This document shows, one piece after another, positions 42,641 to 51,641 of a stretch of DNA of 64,000 nucleotides. The stretch is taken from positions 186,001-250,000 of the forward strand of contig CAVYUC010000007.1 in the NCBI GenBank assembly GCA_963771595.1. Reading direction: 5' to 3'. A program made the translations under genes and the position numbers. Position 1 is the first letter of the stretch; every line of letters begins with the position of its first letter. The DNA comes from CAVYUC01 sp963771595 (lineage in GTDB: Bacteria > Bacteroidota > Bacteroidia > Bacteroidales > Prolixibacteraceae). The notes under the pieces were generated by a model. It was not told where the DNA came from, did not search any database, and saw nothing but the letters and a program-made list of their open reading frames with translations.

Positions 42641-44002
42641 CTATTTCAAGATGTCGATTTCGTACTGTTTGATTTTATTGTACAATGTTTTCCGATCGAT
42701 GTTGAGCATTTTTGCCGCTTTCGATTTGTTGTAGTTTGATTCGACAAGCGCGTTTGTGATTACCTCTTTTTCAGTAATAAGAGTCGCTTCTTTCAATTCG
42801 GTAACATCCTTATAATTTCCCTGCGCATTGCTGATCCGGTGACCGGCGTGCAGCTTGTTAAACCGGATTTCTTCGGGAAAAACATCAGCATTAATAATAT
42901 CACTCCGGCTTAGCAGCACTGCGCGGTTCATTACATTTTGCAATTCCCTGATATTACCATGCCAGGGATATCTGTAAACCAGCTCCTTCGCCTCTTCGCT
43001 AATTCCTGTAATTGATTTAACAAACGTTTTGTTGGCTTTCTCAATAAAAAACTGCGCAAATTCCATAATGTCATCCCCTCTTTCGCGCAAGGGCGGCAAA
43101 TGAATTTTAAATCCGTTCAGGCGATGGTATAAATCTTCTCTGAATTCGTTTGCTTCAACCTGTTTAAGTAAATCTTCATTGGAAGCGGTAATTATGCGCA
43201 CATCAACTTTTATTACTTTATTATCACCAACTTTATTGATAAATCTTTCCTGAAGTGCACGTAATAATTTAATCTGGTTTTCGTACGGCAGATTTCCCAC
43301 TTCATCCAGAAAAAGTGTGCCACCTTTTGCCTGTTCGAAATATCCTATTTTGTTGTTTATTGCACCAGTAAAAGCGCCTTTGATATGACCGAATAATTCG
43401 CTGTTTGCCAGTTCTTTGGGTATTGCGCCACAATCAACAGCAACAAAAGGTTGTTTGCTACGCGGGCTGGCATAATGAATTGCTTTTGCTATGAATTCTT
43501 TTCCGGAGCCGGTTTCACCTTCAATTAAAACAGTTAATTCTGTGGGCGCCACTACCTTAACATGTTTCATAACATCCTGGATAGCTTTGCTGTTGCCGGT
43601 TATAAAATTATTCCGGAAAGTGACATTATTCTCTTTATCATCTTTTGATTCCAGCGCCCGGTTAATAAGTATCAAAAGTTCCTCGGGTTGAACCGGCTTG
43701 GTTACATAGTCAAAAGCCCCTGATTTAATGAGCTTTACCGCCATCCGGATTTCTGCATATGCCGTCATTATTATTACCGGCATCAGTGGTTTTTTTGATT
43801 TTATTTCCTGAAGTATTTTGTACCCATCAGTATCGGGCAGCCGATAATCACACAAAACTATATCAAAGTGATTATTTTCAACCATTTTGATACCATTTCT
43901 TCCTGTATAAGTCCCTTTAACTTCGAATTTATTTTGTTTAAGGTGATTCACCAGCAGGTCACACATAAAGGTATCATCATCAATCACTAAGACTTTTTTC
44001 AT
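42641..44002 (-). CDS. NtrC-family sigma-54-dependent response regulator
   Basis: A 453-residue response regulator. Receiver domain (about 1-120; phospho-acceptor Asp52 in VLCDYRLPDTDG, Lys102-type motif TKPVQPEE), AAA+ sigma-54 interaction domain (about 135-375; Walker A GETGSGKEF, sigma-54-contact loop GAFTGA, Walker B GGTLFLDEV) and a Fis-type DNA-binding helix (about 405-453; YNKSKAAKMLNIDRKTLYNKI). It activates sigma-54 promoters in response to phosphorylation. No histidine kinase is encoded beside it, so it is an orphan. A -24/-12-like box sits 26 bp ahead of its own start, which suggests autoregulation. Confidence 0.95.
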   Translation of the reverse strand: MKKVLVIDDDTFMCDLLVNHLKQNKFEVKGTYTGRNGIKMVENNHFDIVLCDYRLPDTDGYKILQEIKSKKPLMPVIIMTAYAEIRMAVKLIKSGAFDYVTKPVQPEELLILINRALESKDDKENNVTFRNNFITGNSKAIQDVMKHVKVVAPTELTVLIEGETGSGKEFIAKAIHYASPRSKQPFVAVDCGAIPKELANSELFGHIKGAFTGAINNKIGYFEQAKGGTLFLDEVGNLPYENQIKLLRALQERFINKVGDNKVIKVDVRIITASNEDLLKQVEANEFREDLYHRLNGFKIHLPPLRERGDDIMEFAQFFIEKANKTFVKSITGISEEAKELVYRYPWHGNIRELQNVMNRAVLLSRSDIINADVFPEEIRFNKLHAGHRISNAQGNYKDVTELKEATLITEKEVITNALVESNYNKSKAAKMLNIDRKTLYNKIKQYEIDILK

Positions 44003-44465
44003 AAATTAATTTTTGGGCTATGCAATGTCAAATAATCATGCCAAACTTGAGTCAGGTTTTAAATAAAATTCAACAAATTTGTTACATGCAAAGATATTAC
44101 AAAAAAAATAAATAACACAACAGCAAAATAATCTTCTGATTTTCATGCAACTCAATAAAATCAAATGATATCGTTGTAAAATTTCAAATTTCTCATTTGC
44201 ATATTTTATGGATATTAATATTTTTTTCATCCACATTCCGCTATAATTCCAACCTGAAAATTAAAAATTGCGTTTCATTTGATATTGCCAAACTTATACT
44301 TGTTCACCTTGTTTTTCTTTACTGAAGGAGTTTTCTATCGTAAAAAATATGACATCATAACAAATAAATAACGCGACTGGTTTTATAAATTTTGTTTAAT
44401 GAAGAAAATGAACGGATCAAATTTTGTTAATTATTCTAAAAATTACATTAATACAAAAATTGCTT
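44003..44465. other. Intergenic region with autoregulatory box
   Basis: A 463-bp A/T-rich gap between the response-regulator gene (reverse) and the Pmp3-like gene (forward). It holds the box at 44028-44043 and no other clear signal. Confidence 0.55.
44028..44043 (-). promoter_or_regulatory. Sigma-54-like box upstream of the NtrC-type gene
   Basis: Reverse strand TGGCATGATTATTTGA, 26 bp before the start codon; aligns with TGGCATATTCTTTTCA in 12 of 16 positions. Confidence 0.4.
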
Positions 44466-44633
44466 ATGAACTTTTTACGTATTCTTTTCGCTGTTATACT
44501 TCCGCCGCTTGGCGTTTTTTTAACTGTTGGAATCAGAGGAGCATTCTGGTTGAATATTTTACTGACACTGTTGGGCTACATCCCGGGAATAATTCATGCA
44601 ATTTGGATAATCGCCAAACACGATGAAAAATGA
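44466..44633 (+). CDS. Pmp3/YqaE-family small membrane protein
   Basis: A 55-residue protein with two membrane helices: MNFLRILFAVILPPLGVFLTVG and FWLNILLTLLGYIPGIIHAIWII. The PPLGVF motif and the YIPGIIHA loop are diagnostic of the UPF0057 (Pmp3/YqaE) family, which helps maintain membrane potential under salt or cold stress. The ATG at 44466 is chosen over upstream ATGs because the family begins with this helix. The next gene overlaps the stop by 4 bp (ATGA). Confidence 0.88.
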   Translation: MNFLRILFAVILPPLGVFLTVGIRGAFWLNILLTLLGYIPGIIHAIWIIAKHDEK

Positions 44634-45712
44634 ATATACCAACCATCATTGTACTGTCTGTTTCCCTGTTATTCGTACTGGCTACTTTTGCCTCCTTTTT
44701 AAAATGGAGCCATTGGTGGATACGTATGTTTGATTTTCCGCGACTACAAATTGGCACTGTCTTGATTTTAATGATAATCGCCAGTTTTATTTTCTATCCG
44801 TTTAATGAATGGTGGCAATTTGTTGTAGTTGGTCTTTTAATCCTGAGTGTGGCGTACCAGGCATATAAGATTTTTAAATTCACATTTTTGGCAAAAAAAC
44901 AGGTCCGGCGTTACAAAGGAAATGATAAGAAAAAATCGGTTTCTCTGATTGTAAGTAATGTATTGCAAACCAACCGGAAAGCAGGAAAGTTAATTCAATT
45001 GGTTAATGAAATGAAGCCCGACATGCTGCTGACCCTTGAAACGGATAAGTGGTGGGAACAGCAACTGGAGGTATTGGAGAAAGACTACCAGTATACACTG
45101 AAAAAGCCTCAGGACAATTTGTATGGAATGATTTTGTATTCAAAACTTGAACTAAAAGAAACCGAGGTAAAATTTCTTATAAAAACAGACATTCCATCTT
45201 TTGAAGCCTTGGTGCAACTCGATGAAGATGAAACAATTCAGATTTATTGTCTTCATCCCAAACCACCGTTTCCTTCAGAAAGTGACACCTCGGACAACCG
45301 GGATGGCGAGCTTTTACTTGTTGGAAAGAAAATAAAAAATGATAAGGAACCAATTCTGGTTTTTGGCGATTTGAATGATGTAGCCTGGTCGCATTCCACG
45401 CGTCTGTTCCAAAAAATCAGCCGGCTGCTCGACCCGCGAATCGGGCGCGGTTTTTTTAATACTTTCCATGCCGGATATCCACTGATGCGCTGGCCGCTGG
45501 ATCATATTTTTCATTCCACTCATTTCAAACTCATTCAATTTAAAAGGCTGAAAAATATTGGATCCGACCATTTTCCTATTTACGTTGAGCTGTATCTTCA
45601 GTCATCATTCAAGGAAGCATACGAAGAACCCAAAGCCGATAAGGAAGAAAAAGAACGGGCACGTGAAAAAATCCAACGAGCGGATCCAATAAGGAAAACA
45701 GTGAAAAAGTAA
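44630..45712 (+). CDS. Membrane-anchored EEP-family hydrolase
   Basis: A 360-residue protein with N-terminal helices at about 4-22, 41-57 and 63-80, then a domain of the endonuclease/exonuclease/phosphatase family (about 100-335; LLTLETDKWWEQQL, LVFGDLNDVAWSHSTRLF, GSDHFPIYVEL). The C-terminal tail is Glu/Lys-rich. EEP members cleave phosphodiester bonds in nucleic acids or lipids; the substrate is unknown. The start codon overlaps the stop of the Pmp3-like gene, so translation is coupled. Confidence 0.85.
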   Translation: MNIPTIIVLSVSLLFVLATFASFLKWSHWWIRMFDFPRLQIGTVLILMIIASFIFYPFNEWWQFVVVGLLILSVAYQAYKIFKFTFLAKKQVRRYKGNDKKKSVSLIVSNVLQTNRKAGKLIQLVNEMKPDMLLTLETDKWWEQQLEVLEKDYQYTLKKPQDNLYGMILYSKLELKETEVKFLIKTDIPSFEALVQLDEDETIQIYCLHPKPPFPSESDTSDNRDGELLLVGKKIKNDKEPILVFGDLNDVAWSHSTRLFQKISRLLDPRIGRGFFNTFHAGYPLMRWPLDHIFHSTHFKLIQFKRLKNIGSDHFPIYVELYLQSSFKEAYEEPKADKEEKERAREKIQRADPIRKTVKK

Positions 45713-45863
45713 CTTTTCGTTGCTGAATAAAACCAACCACATGAATAAGTATCGGAAAGTACATTTATAATAACGAGTACTTTAGGTCACAAAAAATTCG
45801 AAATAACTGGATATTTCCCTCTTTTTTTCTTAAATTGAACTATTTAATTTAATCATACTTATT

Positions 45864-46838
45864 ATGAAAAAGTTGCTGTGGATAATTCCCCTTATAATTG
45901 TGGCAGCAGTAGTTGGTTTGCTGGTGTATGTTAAAGTTGCTCTGCCAAATGTAGGACCAGCACCCGATATTACAGTGGAGGCAACTCCTGCACGGATTGA
46001 ACGTGGAGAATATCTGGCCAACAGTTTAATGGGCTGCGTTGACTGCCACAGCCAGCGCGATTTCTCAAAATTTAGTGGTCCTTTAACCGGCGCTCCGTTT
46101 GCAGGCGGCAGTGAAGAAGAATTTACGGAAGAAGCGGGTCTTCCCGGAAATTTTTATGCGCCAAATCTTACTCCGTACAATTTGGGAACCTGGACTGACG
46201 GCGAAATTTATCGTGCAATAACCGCCGGAGTTGCAAAAGATGGCCGCGCACTTTTTCCGGTAATGGCTTACCATTTATATGGTCAGGCTTCGCAGGAAGA
46301 TATTTATTCGGTTATAGCTTATTTACGAACTGTGAAAGCCTATGAACATACAGTACCCAAAAGAAAAGTAAAATTCCCGGTAAATTTTTTGATTAATACC
46401 ATGCCCAAACAAGCCGTACACAAAGAAATTCCGGATAAAAACAACAAGGTTAAATATGGTGAATATTTAATCACAATTGCCGGGTGCATCGACTGCCACA
46501 CACCAATGGAAAAGGGGCGGATAATAGAAGAAAAGGCTTATGCAGGCGGAATGGAATTTAAAATGCCCAATGGAGGAATTGTGCGTTCTGCAAATCTTAC
46601 ACCACATAAAGAAACCGGATTGGGCAACTGGACAGAAGAAATGTTCGTGAACCGGTTTAGGGTTTATGCTGATTCGTTATTTATTCCTCAGGATGTTGGA
46701 GAAGGATTTAATACGATGATGCCGTGGACGATGTATGCAAAAATGGATGAACAGGATTTAAAAGCTATTTATGCTTATTTGAAATCGTTGGAACCACAAA
46801 ATAACAAGGTGGTAAAATTTACACCTCCGGGGCAGTAA
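45864..46838 (+). CDS. Dihaem cytochrome c
   Basis: A 324-residue exported protein: N-terminal membrane anchor (about 4-27), then two class I cytochrome c domains with haem-binding motifs MGCVDCHSQ (near 52) and AGCIDCHTPM (near 210). Candidate axial methionines are in FPVMAYHL and NTMMPWTM. The tandem arrangement resembles the cytochrome subunits of membrane alcohol/gluconate dehydrogenases, but no dehydrogenase partner lies nearby, so it could be an electron carrier to a terminal oxidase. Single gene. Confidence 0.9.
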   Translation: MKKLLWIIPLIIVAAVVGLLVYVKVALPNVGPAPDITVEATPARIERGEYLANSLMGCVDCHSQRDFSKFSGPLTGAPFAGGSEEEFTEEAGLPGNFYAPNLTPYNLGTWTDGEIYRAITAGVAKDGRALFPVMAYHLYGQASQEDIYSVIAYLRTVKAYEHTVPKRKVKFPVNFLINTMPKQAVHKEIPDKNNKVKYGEYLITIAGCIDCHTPMEKGRIIEEKAYAGGMEFKMPNGGIVRSANLTPHKETGLGNWTEEMFVNRFRVYADSLFIPQDVGEGFNTMMPWTMYAKMDEQDLKAIYAYLKSLEPQNNKVVKFTPPGQ

Positions 46839-46861
46839 AATAAAAAGGAAAAGGAAATAAT

Positions 46862-47398
46862 TTAATTCTGATTTTGCTTCACCATAATTAACTTGCCGGT
46901 AACATACCCCCGTTTTTTTGCCATTTGCAGAATACCATCCAGCACATCCTCATCCAGTTGTGGTGTGCGGCTTAAAATCCACAAATAATCATCCGACGAG
47001 CTGCCAACCAGTGCCCACTGGTAATCAGGGTCCAGTTCCATTACAAAATAATCGGTATAAAAGCAGAGGAAAAATGCCACTTTTAATTTGCCGGGTTCTT
47101 CAGGACTCGGAATTTTGGCTTTCCCTTTTGCAATTTTTTCTTTTCCGTCGAGTGTTTTTTTAAAGCCTTTGTTGATTACTGTAATTTTTCCGTCGGGGCG
47201 AAGTTCATATGTTGCAGTCACTCCAACAAGGTTCCGTTCAAAACGATGGTTATACCGGGCAATCTCATACCACGTCCCCATGTATTTGTTAATATCCAGC
47301 TGATTTACAGTTGAGGTATCCACATCTTTGGCACTGCGTTTAGTGCGAAGAATAACAGCAACCAAAACCAAAAGAGTTGTATAAAAAATAAATCTCAT
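46862..47398 (-). CDS. blc: Bacterial lipocalin
   Basis: A 178-residue lipocalin with an N-terminal membrane segment (about 3-18). The signature NKYMGTWYEIARYNHRFER (near 36-54) and the C-terminal WILSRTPQLDEDVLDGI are typical of Blc. Blc binds fatty acids or lysolipids at the outer membrane. Convergent with the cytochrome c gene. Downstream of the mannan cluster but 141 bp apart, so likely separate. Confidence 0.9.
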   Translation of the reverse strand: MRFIFYTTLLVLVAVILRTKRSAKDVDTSTVNQLDINKYMGTWYEIARYNHRFERNLVGVTATYELRPDGKITVINKGFKKTLDGKEKIAKGKAKIPSPEEPGKLKVAFFLCFYTDYFVMELDPDYQWALVGSSSDDYLWILSRTPQLDEDVLDGILQMAKKRGYVTGKLIMVKQNQN

Positions 47399-47539
47399 TT
47401 ATTGTGTATTTTGATAACCTTGTTCAGTTTTCACCGTTGACAGAGGGTTTGTCATTTTCGTACAACAGGATTAAAACGCTGTAAATCGTTTCCAACAATG
47501 ATTATTCCTGAAATTAAAACAATTTCAGCACCAACAAGT

Positions 47540-48745
47540 TTAATTGTTGTCCAGAACGTTTTCAATACGGCGCATCATTTCCATGCACATGCGGCCGTTG
47601 TGGTAAGGCGCTTTCCAGCCGTTAACCTTATCCGTCTGGACTACTTCCAATTCTGGCGAAACAGATGCAAACCACTCCCCGTCCTTTTTATCAATAGTAT
47701 ATTTTTGAATGAAATCCCAGCTATTTTGAGACAATTCCAGGAATTTTTTATCGCCGGTAAGTTCCCATGCATTGAAAAAGCCAACCACAGCTTCTGCCTG
47801 TGGCCACCAGTCGAATTGAGCATTTAAATGTTCTCCATCTTTTTCGTAATACATTCCGCCACTTTTATCCAAACCTTCGCGGGCAGCAACTTCCGCCATT
47901 TTTATGGCTACATGTTCTACTTCCTCCAGCAATTCCTTGTCTCCGTATACTTCGGCAGCTTCCCGCAGCAACCAGCTCCCTTCTATGTCGTGTCCATAAG
48001 AATCAATATCAGATTTCACTGTCCAGTCGGCTTCAAAAAACAAGTGAAAATGCCAGGTGTCATGATTAATAATTTTATCCAGAAATACCCTGATTAAACC
48101 GTGCAGTTGTTTTTTCAGTTTTTCATCTTTCCAGGCGCGGTATAAATTGGTGTAGGCCTCCAGAATGTGGAGGTGCGAGTTCATTGACTTTTTCACGTCC
48201 ATATCTTTCGGACTGAGCCGCTGATCGTCTGTATCCTGCCAGTCGGCAGTTTTTGCTTCAATGTAACCACCGTAAACCGGGTCGTATGCATGTTTTTCCA
48301 TTAATCCAAACATGGTTTTTGCCACGTCAAGTGCTTTTTCATCCTTAAAAGCCATATTATATTCAGAAAGCGCATAAATGAAAAAAGCTTCGGCATAAAA
48401 TTGCTTTTTACGATCGACCGGTGTCCCATTGGGATTAACACTCCAGTATATCCCTCCGTTTTGCTCATCCCAAAACGAATTCATTAAAATCCGGTAGGCT
48501 TCATCGGCCATTTTTTTATAAATAACAGTTGGATAGAACCGGCAGCCAGCCGAAAAAGTCCACATAACACGGGTGGTAAAAACTGCAGATAAAAAGGCAT
48601 CCGGATATTTTTTCTCATTAAAATCGATGCGGCCGTAAAAGGTATTTCGCGAAGGATCATATACTTTTTTCACCCAGTAATTGAGAATATTATCGGTTAA
48701 TTCGTTATCGAATTCCTTTTTAAAGCGTCTTAAATTTTGGTTCAT
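47540..48745 (-). CDS. Cellobiose 2-epimerase (AGE family)
   Basis: A 401-residue (alpha/alpha)6-barrel enzyme of the AGE family. Blocks SYGHDIEGSWLLREAAE (near 250) with the His/Glu pair and QFDWWPQAEAVVGFFNAWE (near 315) match cellobiose 2-epimerases rather than N-acetylglucosamine epimerases. In Bacteroides fragilis this enzyme turns beta-1,4-mannobiose into mannosyl-glucose, which the GH130 phosphorylase then cleaves. A GH130 gene and a sodium symporter lie in the same cluster. Last gene of that cluster. Confidence 0.9.
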   Translation of the reverse strand: MNQNLRRFKKEFDNELTDNILNYWVKKVYDPSRNTFYGRIDFNEKKYPDAFLSAVFTTRVMWTFSAGCRFYPTVIYKKMADEAYRILMNSFWDEQNGGIYWSVNPNGTPVDRKKQFYAEAFFIYALSEYNMAFKDEKALDVAKTMFGLMEKHAYDPVYGGYIEAKTADWQDTDDQRLSPKDMDVKKSMNSHLHILEAYTNLYRAWKDEKLKKQLHGLIRVFLDKIINHDTWHFHLFFEADWTVKSDIDSYGHDIEGSWLLREAAEVYGDKELLEEVEHVAIKMAEVAAREGLDKSGGMYYEKDGEHLNAQFDWWPQAEAVVGFFNAWELTGDKKFLELSQNSWDFIQKYTIDKKDGEWFASVSPELEVVQTDKVNGWKAPYHNGRMCMEMMRRIENVLDNN

Positions 48746-48776
48746 TTTGTATTTATTTTATCCTGTAAGGCTTCCA

Positions 48777-49781
48777 TTAAAAAAACAGTTTTTTATCGTG
48801 TTCCGGAAAATAAATACCGGCATCTATTCTGATTCTGTCAAGGGTTTCCATAAGATCAAGGCTAAGTTGCCAGGTCATCCGGTCGCTTTCAATCAGGCCT
48901 TCATCCAGACATTCCATTACATGTACAGCTTCATACTGATATCCCCAGCCGGCAACATGCTCAGAATCATATACCTCCTGTTCCCCACCATTTTTCCATA
49001 CGGTAATATTAGTTGGAGTATGCCACCGCGGACTTAGCTGAAGATAGCCTTTTTCACATAAATATTCAGTTTGAACCGGTGAATAGACAGCAAAACTGGA
49101 AGCAAGATTTGCCATACTTCCATCGGCATATTTAAATATCATACTGATGCTTTCCTCTGAACCGGTTGGACTGAAATCGGCAAAAGATTTAATAATCTCC
49201 GGCTTACCCAAACAGGTAAGTGCTGCAAAAACGGGATAAATTCCAATATCGAGCAGTGAACTGCCGCCAAGGGAAATATTGTACAGCCGATTGGAGGGAT
49301 TAAAATCCCCGTTGAATGCAAACTCGGAGCGTAGCAATTTTACGCGGCCCAGCACACCTGAATTTAATATTTCCATCGCCTTTAAAAAGCTTGGCTGAAA
49401 CATGGTCCAGAACGCCTCCATCAGGAAGGTATTATTCTGACGTGCAGCAGCTATCATTTCTTCTGCTTCCTGCTTATTGATGGCAAATGATTTTTCACAC
49501 AAAACGGCTTTCTTTTTCTCCAGGCACATCAATGCGTGCCGGTGGTGAAACGAATGCGGTGTGGCAATATAAACAACATCTACATTTTCATCGTCCAGCA
49601 TTTCTTCATAACTTCCGTAGGCCTTTTCAAAACCAAATTCCGAAGCAAAATCCTTAGCCTTATTCAAATCGCGAGATGCCGTGGCATATAAATTTGCATT
49701 CCCCAGCAAATTTAAATCGCTGCTAAACTTCCTGGCGATTTTCCCGCATCCTAATATTGCCCAGTTGTATATTTTTCCCAT
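48777..49781 (-). CDS. Gfo/Idh/MocA oxidoreductase, dihydrodiol-type
   Basis: A 334-residue cytosolic oxidoreductase with an N-terminal Rossmann domain (WAILGCGKIARKFSSDL near 7-23) and the EKSFAINKQEA block (family EKP is here EKS). FWTMFQPSFLKAMEIL and GGSSLLDIGIYPVFA resemble the trans-1,2-dihydrodiol dehydrogenase branch. In this cluster it may act on a sugar; the substrate is not known. Lies 31 bp ahead of the epimerase gene and 33 bp after the YdeI-like gene. Confidence 0.88.
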   Translation of the reverse strand: MGKIYNWAILGCGKIARKFSSDLNLLGNANLYATASRDLNKAKDFASEFGFEKAYGSYEEMLDDENVDVVYIATPHSFHHRHALMCLEKKKAVLCEKSFAINKQEAEEMIAAARQNNTFLMEAFWTMFQPSFLKAMEILNSGVLGRVKLLRSEFAFNGDFNPSNRLYNISLGGSSLLDIGIYPVFAALTCLGKPEIIKSFADFSPTGSEESISMIFKYADGSMANLASSFAVYSPVQTEYLCEKGYLQLSPRWHTPTNITVWKNGGEQEVYDSEHVAGWGYQYEAVHVMECLDEGLIESDRMTWQLSLDLMETLDRIRIDAGIYFPEHDKKLFF

Positions 49782-49814
49782 TTTTTATTGGTGAATTTAA
49801 TTGATGAGTTTACT

Positions 49815-50387
49815 TTAGTTGTGAAATTTCTCATTTAGTTCCAGCATTTCAATCAATAATTTAATTTTCTCAGATCGTTTTTCATCAGTTCGAGCCGTTT
49901 GAATACGGAAAATGATGGAGTACCTGTTTGTTTTATCGAGCGATTTGAAAAAGGCAAGGGCGTCCGGATTTTCATTCAGTGCCTTTTTAAAATCGGCAGG
50001 AACCTTTGCATTGCTTTGCGAATCATAGGCATTATCCCAGGCACCTGTTTCCTGCGCAATTTTGATTGTCGCCCAACCTGACGGTTTCATCTTTTCTTCA
50101 GCAATAAACTGCTCTGCTTTTTCCCTGTTCACTTTCGACCAGTTGCTTTTCGGTTTGCGCGGAGTAAAGCGCTGTAGAAAAGTATCTTCATCATATTTAT
50201 TTTTCAACCCGTCAATCCAGCCGTAACAAATAGCAATATCCAAAGCCTGCTGATATGAAATGGAAATTACTCCGCTTTTCTTTTTTGCAATCCGCATCCA
50301 AATGCCGGCTGCTGAACTATTTTCTTCCAGCCAGTCTTGCCAGCTTTGTTCCGTTTCAAAAAGAATAACAGGTAAATTGTCTTTCAT
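49815..50387 (-). CDS. YdeI/OmpD-associated family protein
   Basis: A 190-residue protein of the YdeI (OmpD-associated) family: SWQDWLEENSSAAGIWMRIAKK, YQQALDIAICYGWIDGLKNKYD, RFTPRKPKSNWSKVNREKAE and a C-terminal RIQTARTDEKR helix. The family is cytosolic; some members bind DNA or are induced by stress. Its location within the sugar cluster may be accidental. Function unknown. Confidence 0.88.
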   Translation of the reverse strand: MKDNLPVILFETEQSWQDWLEENSSAAGIWMRIAKKKSGVISISYQQALDIAICYGWIDGLKNKYDEDTFLQRFTPRKPKSNWSKVNREKAEQFIAEEKMKPSGWATIKIAQETGAWDNAYDSQSNAKVPADFKKALNENPDALAFFKSLDKTNRYSIIFRIQTARTDEKRSEKIKLLIEMLELNEKFHN

Positions 50388-50426
50388 TTTTAATCAACTT
50401 TAAATACCTGCTGTTTTAAAATGAAT

Positions 50427-51614
50427 TTAATACAGCCCTTGATTTTTATCGATTAACTTGTTAATGGTTGCCACACTTGCTGCCGAACGCAGACCATCTT
50501 CCGGTGTATTCAGGCAATAATCAACCAGCCGTTCAACAGTGGATGTAGCAACATGCATCCGTGTATCGGATGATCCATAATAAATAAAAACCTCATCCTT
50601 TTCATTGCGAATCCAGCCATTGGCAAAAAGCACATTCGACACATCACCAATCCGCTCTTCACCTTCGGGTGCCATAAAATAACCTCCCGGACGAGCAATT
50701 ATTCCGGATGGATTTTCCAGATCCGTCATAAACATATATAGTACATACCGCAAGCCGGCAGCACATCCGCGAACTCCATGTGCCAGATGCAGCCATCCCT
50801 TTTTTGTTTTTAAAGGCGCCGGCCCCTGTCCGTTCTTCAATTCCTTTATGGTGTGGTATACTTTTTCATCGATGATTTGTTCATCGGGCGCTTCGGCATG
50901 CGTGATATCATCCACCAAAGCCCAGCCAATACCGCCACCGCCGCCAACCTCAATGAAACCATCCTGAGGCCGGGTGTAAAATGCATATTTCCCATCCACA
51001 AATTCAGGATGCAAAACAAGGTTTCGCTGCTGACCATGATGGGAAATAAAATCGGGAAGCCGTTCCCAGTTTAACAAATCTTTGGTACGCACTATCCCAC
51101 CGCTGGCTGTTGCCTGCGATGTATCCCCTTCAGGAGCAGCGGGGTCTTTTCTTTCGGCACAGAACACTCCGTAAATCCAACCGTCTTCGTGCTGAACCAG
51201 GCGCATATCATAAACATTTGTATCCGGATCATCGGTTTCAGGCAGCGTCACTGGTCTTTCCCAAAATCGCCAGTTATCAATTCCATTCGGACTTTCGGCC
51301 ACAGCAAAAAACGATTTACGATCCCAGCCTTCTGTTCTTACCATCAGCAAATATCTTCCATCAAGGTAAATTGCGCCACTGTTAAATGTTGCATTTATTC
51401 CAATCCGCTTCATCAAAAACGGATTCGATTCATAATTAAAATCATATTGCCAGTGTAACGGTGCATGCTCCGCTGTAAGAACCGGATGCTTATACCGGTA
51501 AAAAATGCCGTTATAGTTTTTTTTAACCGATTTATTTTTTCTTAACAGAAACTTTTCATGTTTCTTTTTCAGTTTTTCAAGACGTTTATCAAATTCTTTC
51601 CGCGTGTTTTTCAT
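50427..51614 (-). CDS. GH130 mannosyl-glucose phosphorylase
   Basis: A 395-residue five-bladed beta-propeller glycoside phosphorylase. The block NATFNSGAIYLDGRYLLMVRTEGWDRKSFF and DPDTNVYDMRLVQHEDGWIYG, with the catalytic Asp in NVYDMRL, are those of GH130 subfamily 1. Members reversibly cleave 4-O-beta-mannosyl-glucose to mannose 1-phosphate and glucose. With the epimerase and symporter it forms the intracellular beta-mannan pathway known from B. fragilis. Preceded by the symporter gene 27 bp upstream. Confidence 0.92.
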   Translation of the reverse strand: MKNTRKEFDKRLEKLKKKHEKFLLRKNKSVKKNYNGIFYRYKHPVLTAEHAPLHWQYDFNYESNPFLMKRIGINATFNSGAIYLDGRYLLMVRTEGWDRKSFFAVAESPNGIDNWRFWERPVTLPETDDPDTNVYDMRLVQHEDGWIYGVFCAERKDPAAPEGDTSQATASGGIVRTKDLLNWERLPDFISHHGQQRNLVLHPEFVDGKYAFYTRPQDGFIEVGGGGGIGWALVDDITHAEAPDEQIIDEKVYHTIKELKNGQGPAPLKTKKGWLHLAHGVRGCAAGLRYVLYMFMTDLENPSGIIARPGGYFMAPEGEERIGDVSNVLFANGWIRNEKDEVFIYYGSSDTRMHVATSTVERLVDYCLNTPEDGLRSAASVATINKLIDKNQGLY

Positions 51615-51641
51615 GTCTGTAAATAACTATTTTGTTCATTA

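Noticed and set aside
44036..44236. Short reverse ORF upstream of the regulator
   Set aside because: Overlaps the proposed box; Cys/Phe-rich, no motif.
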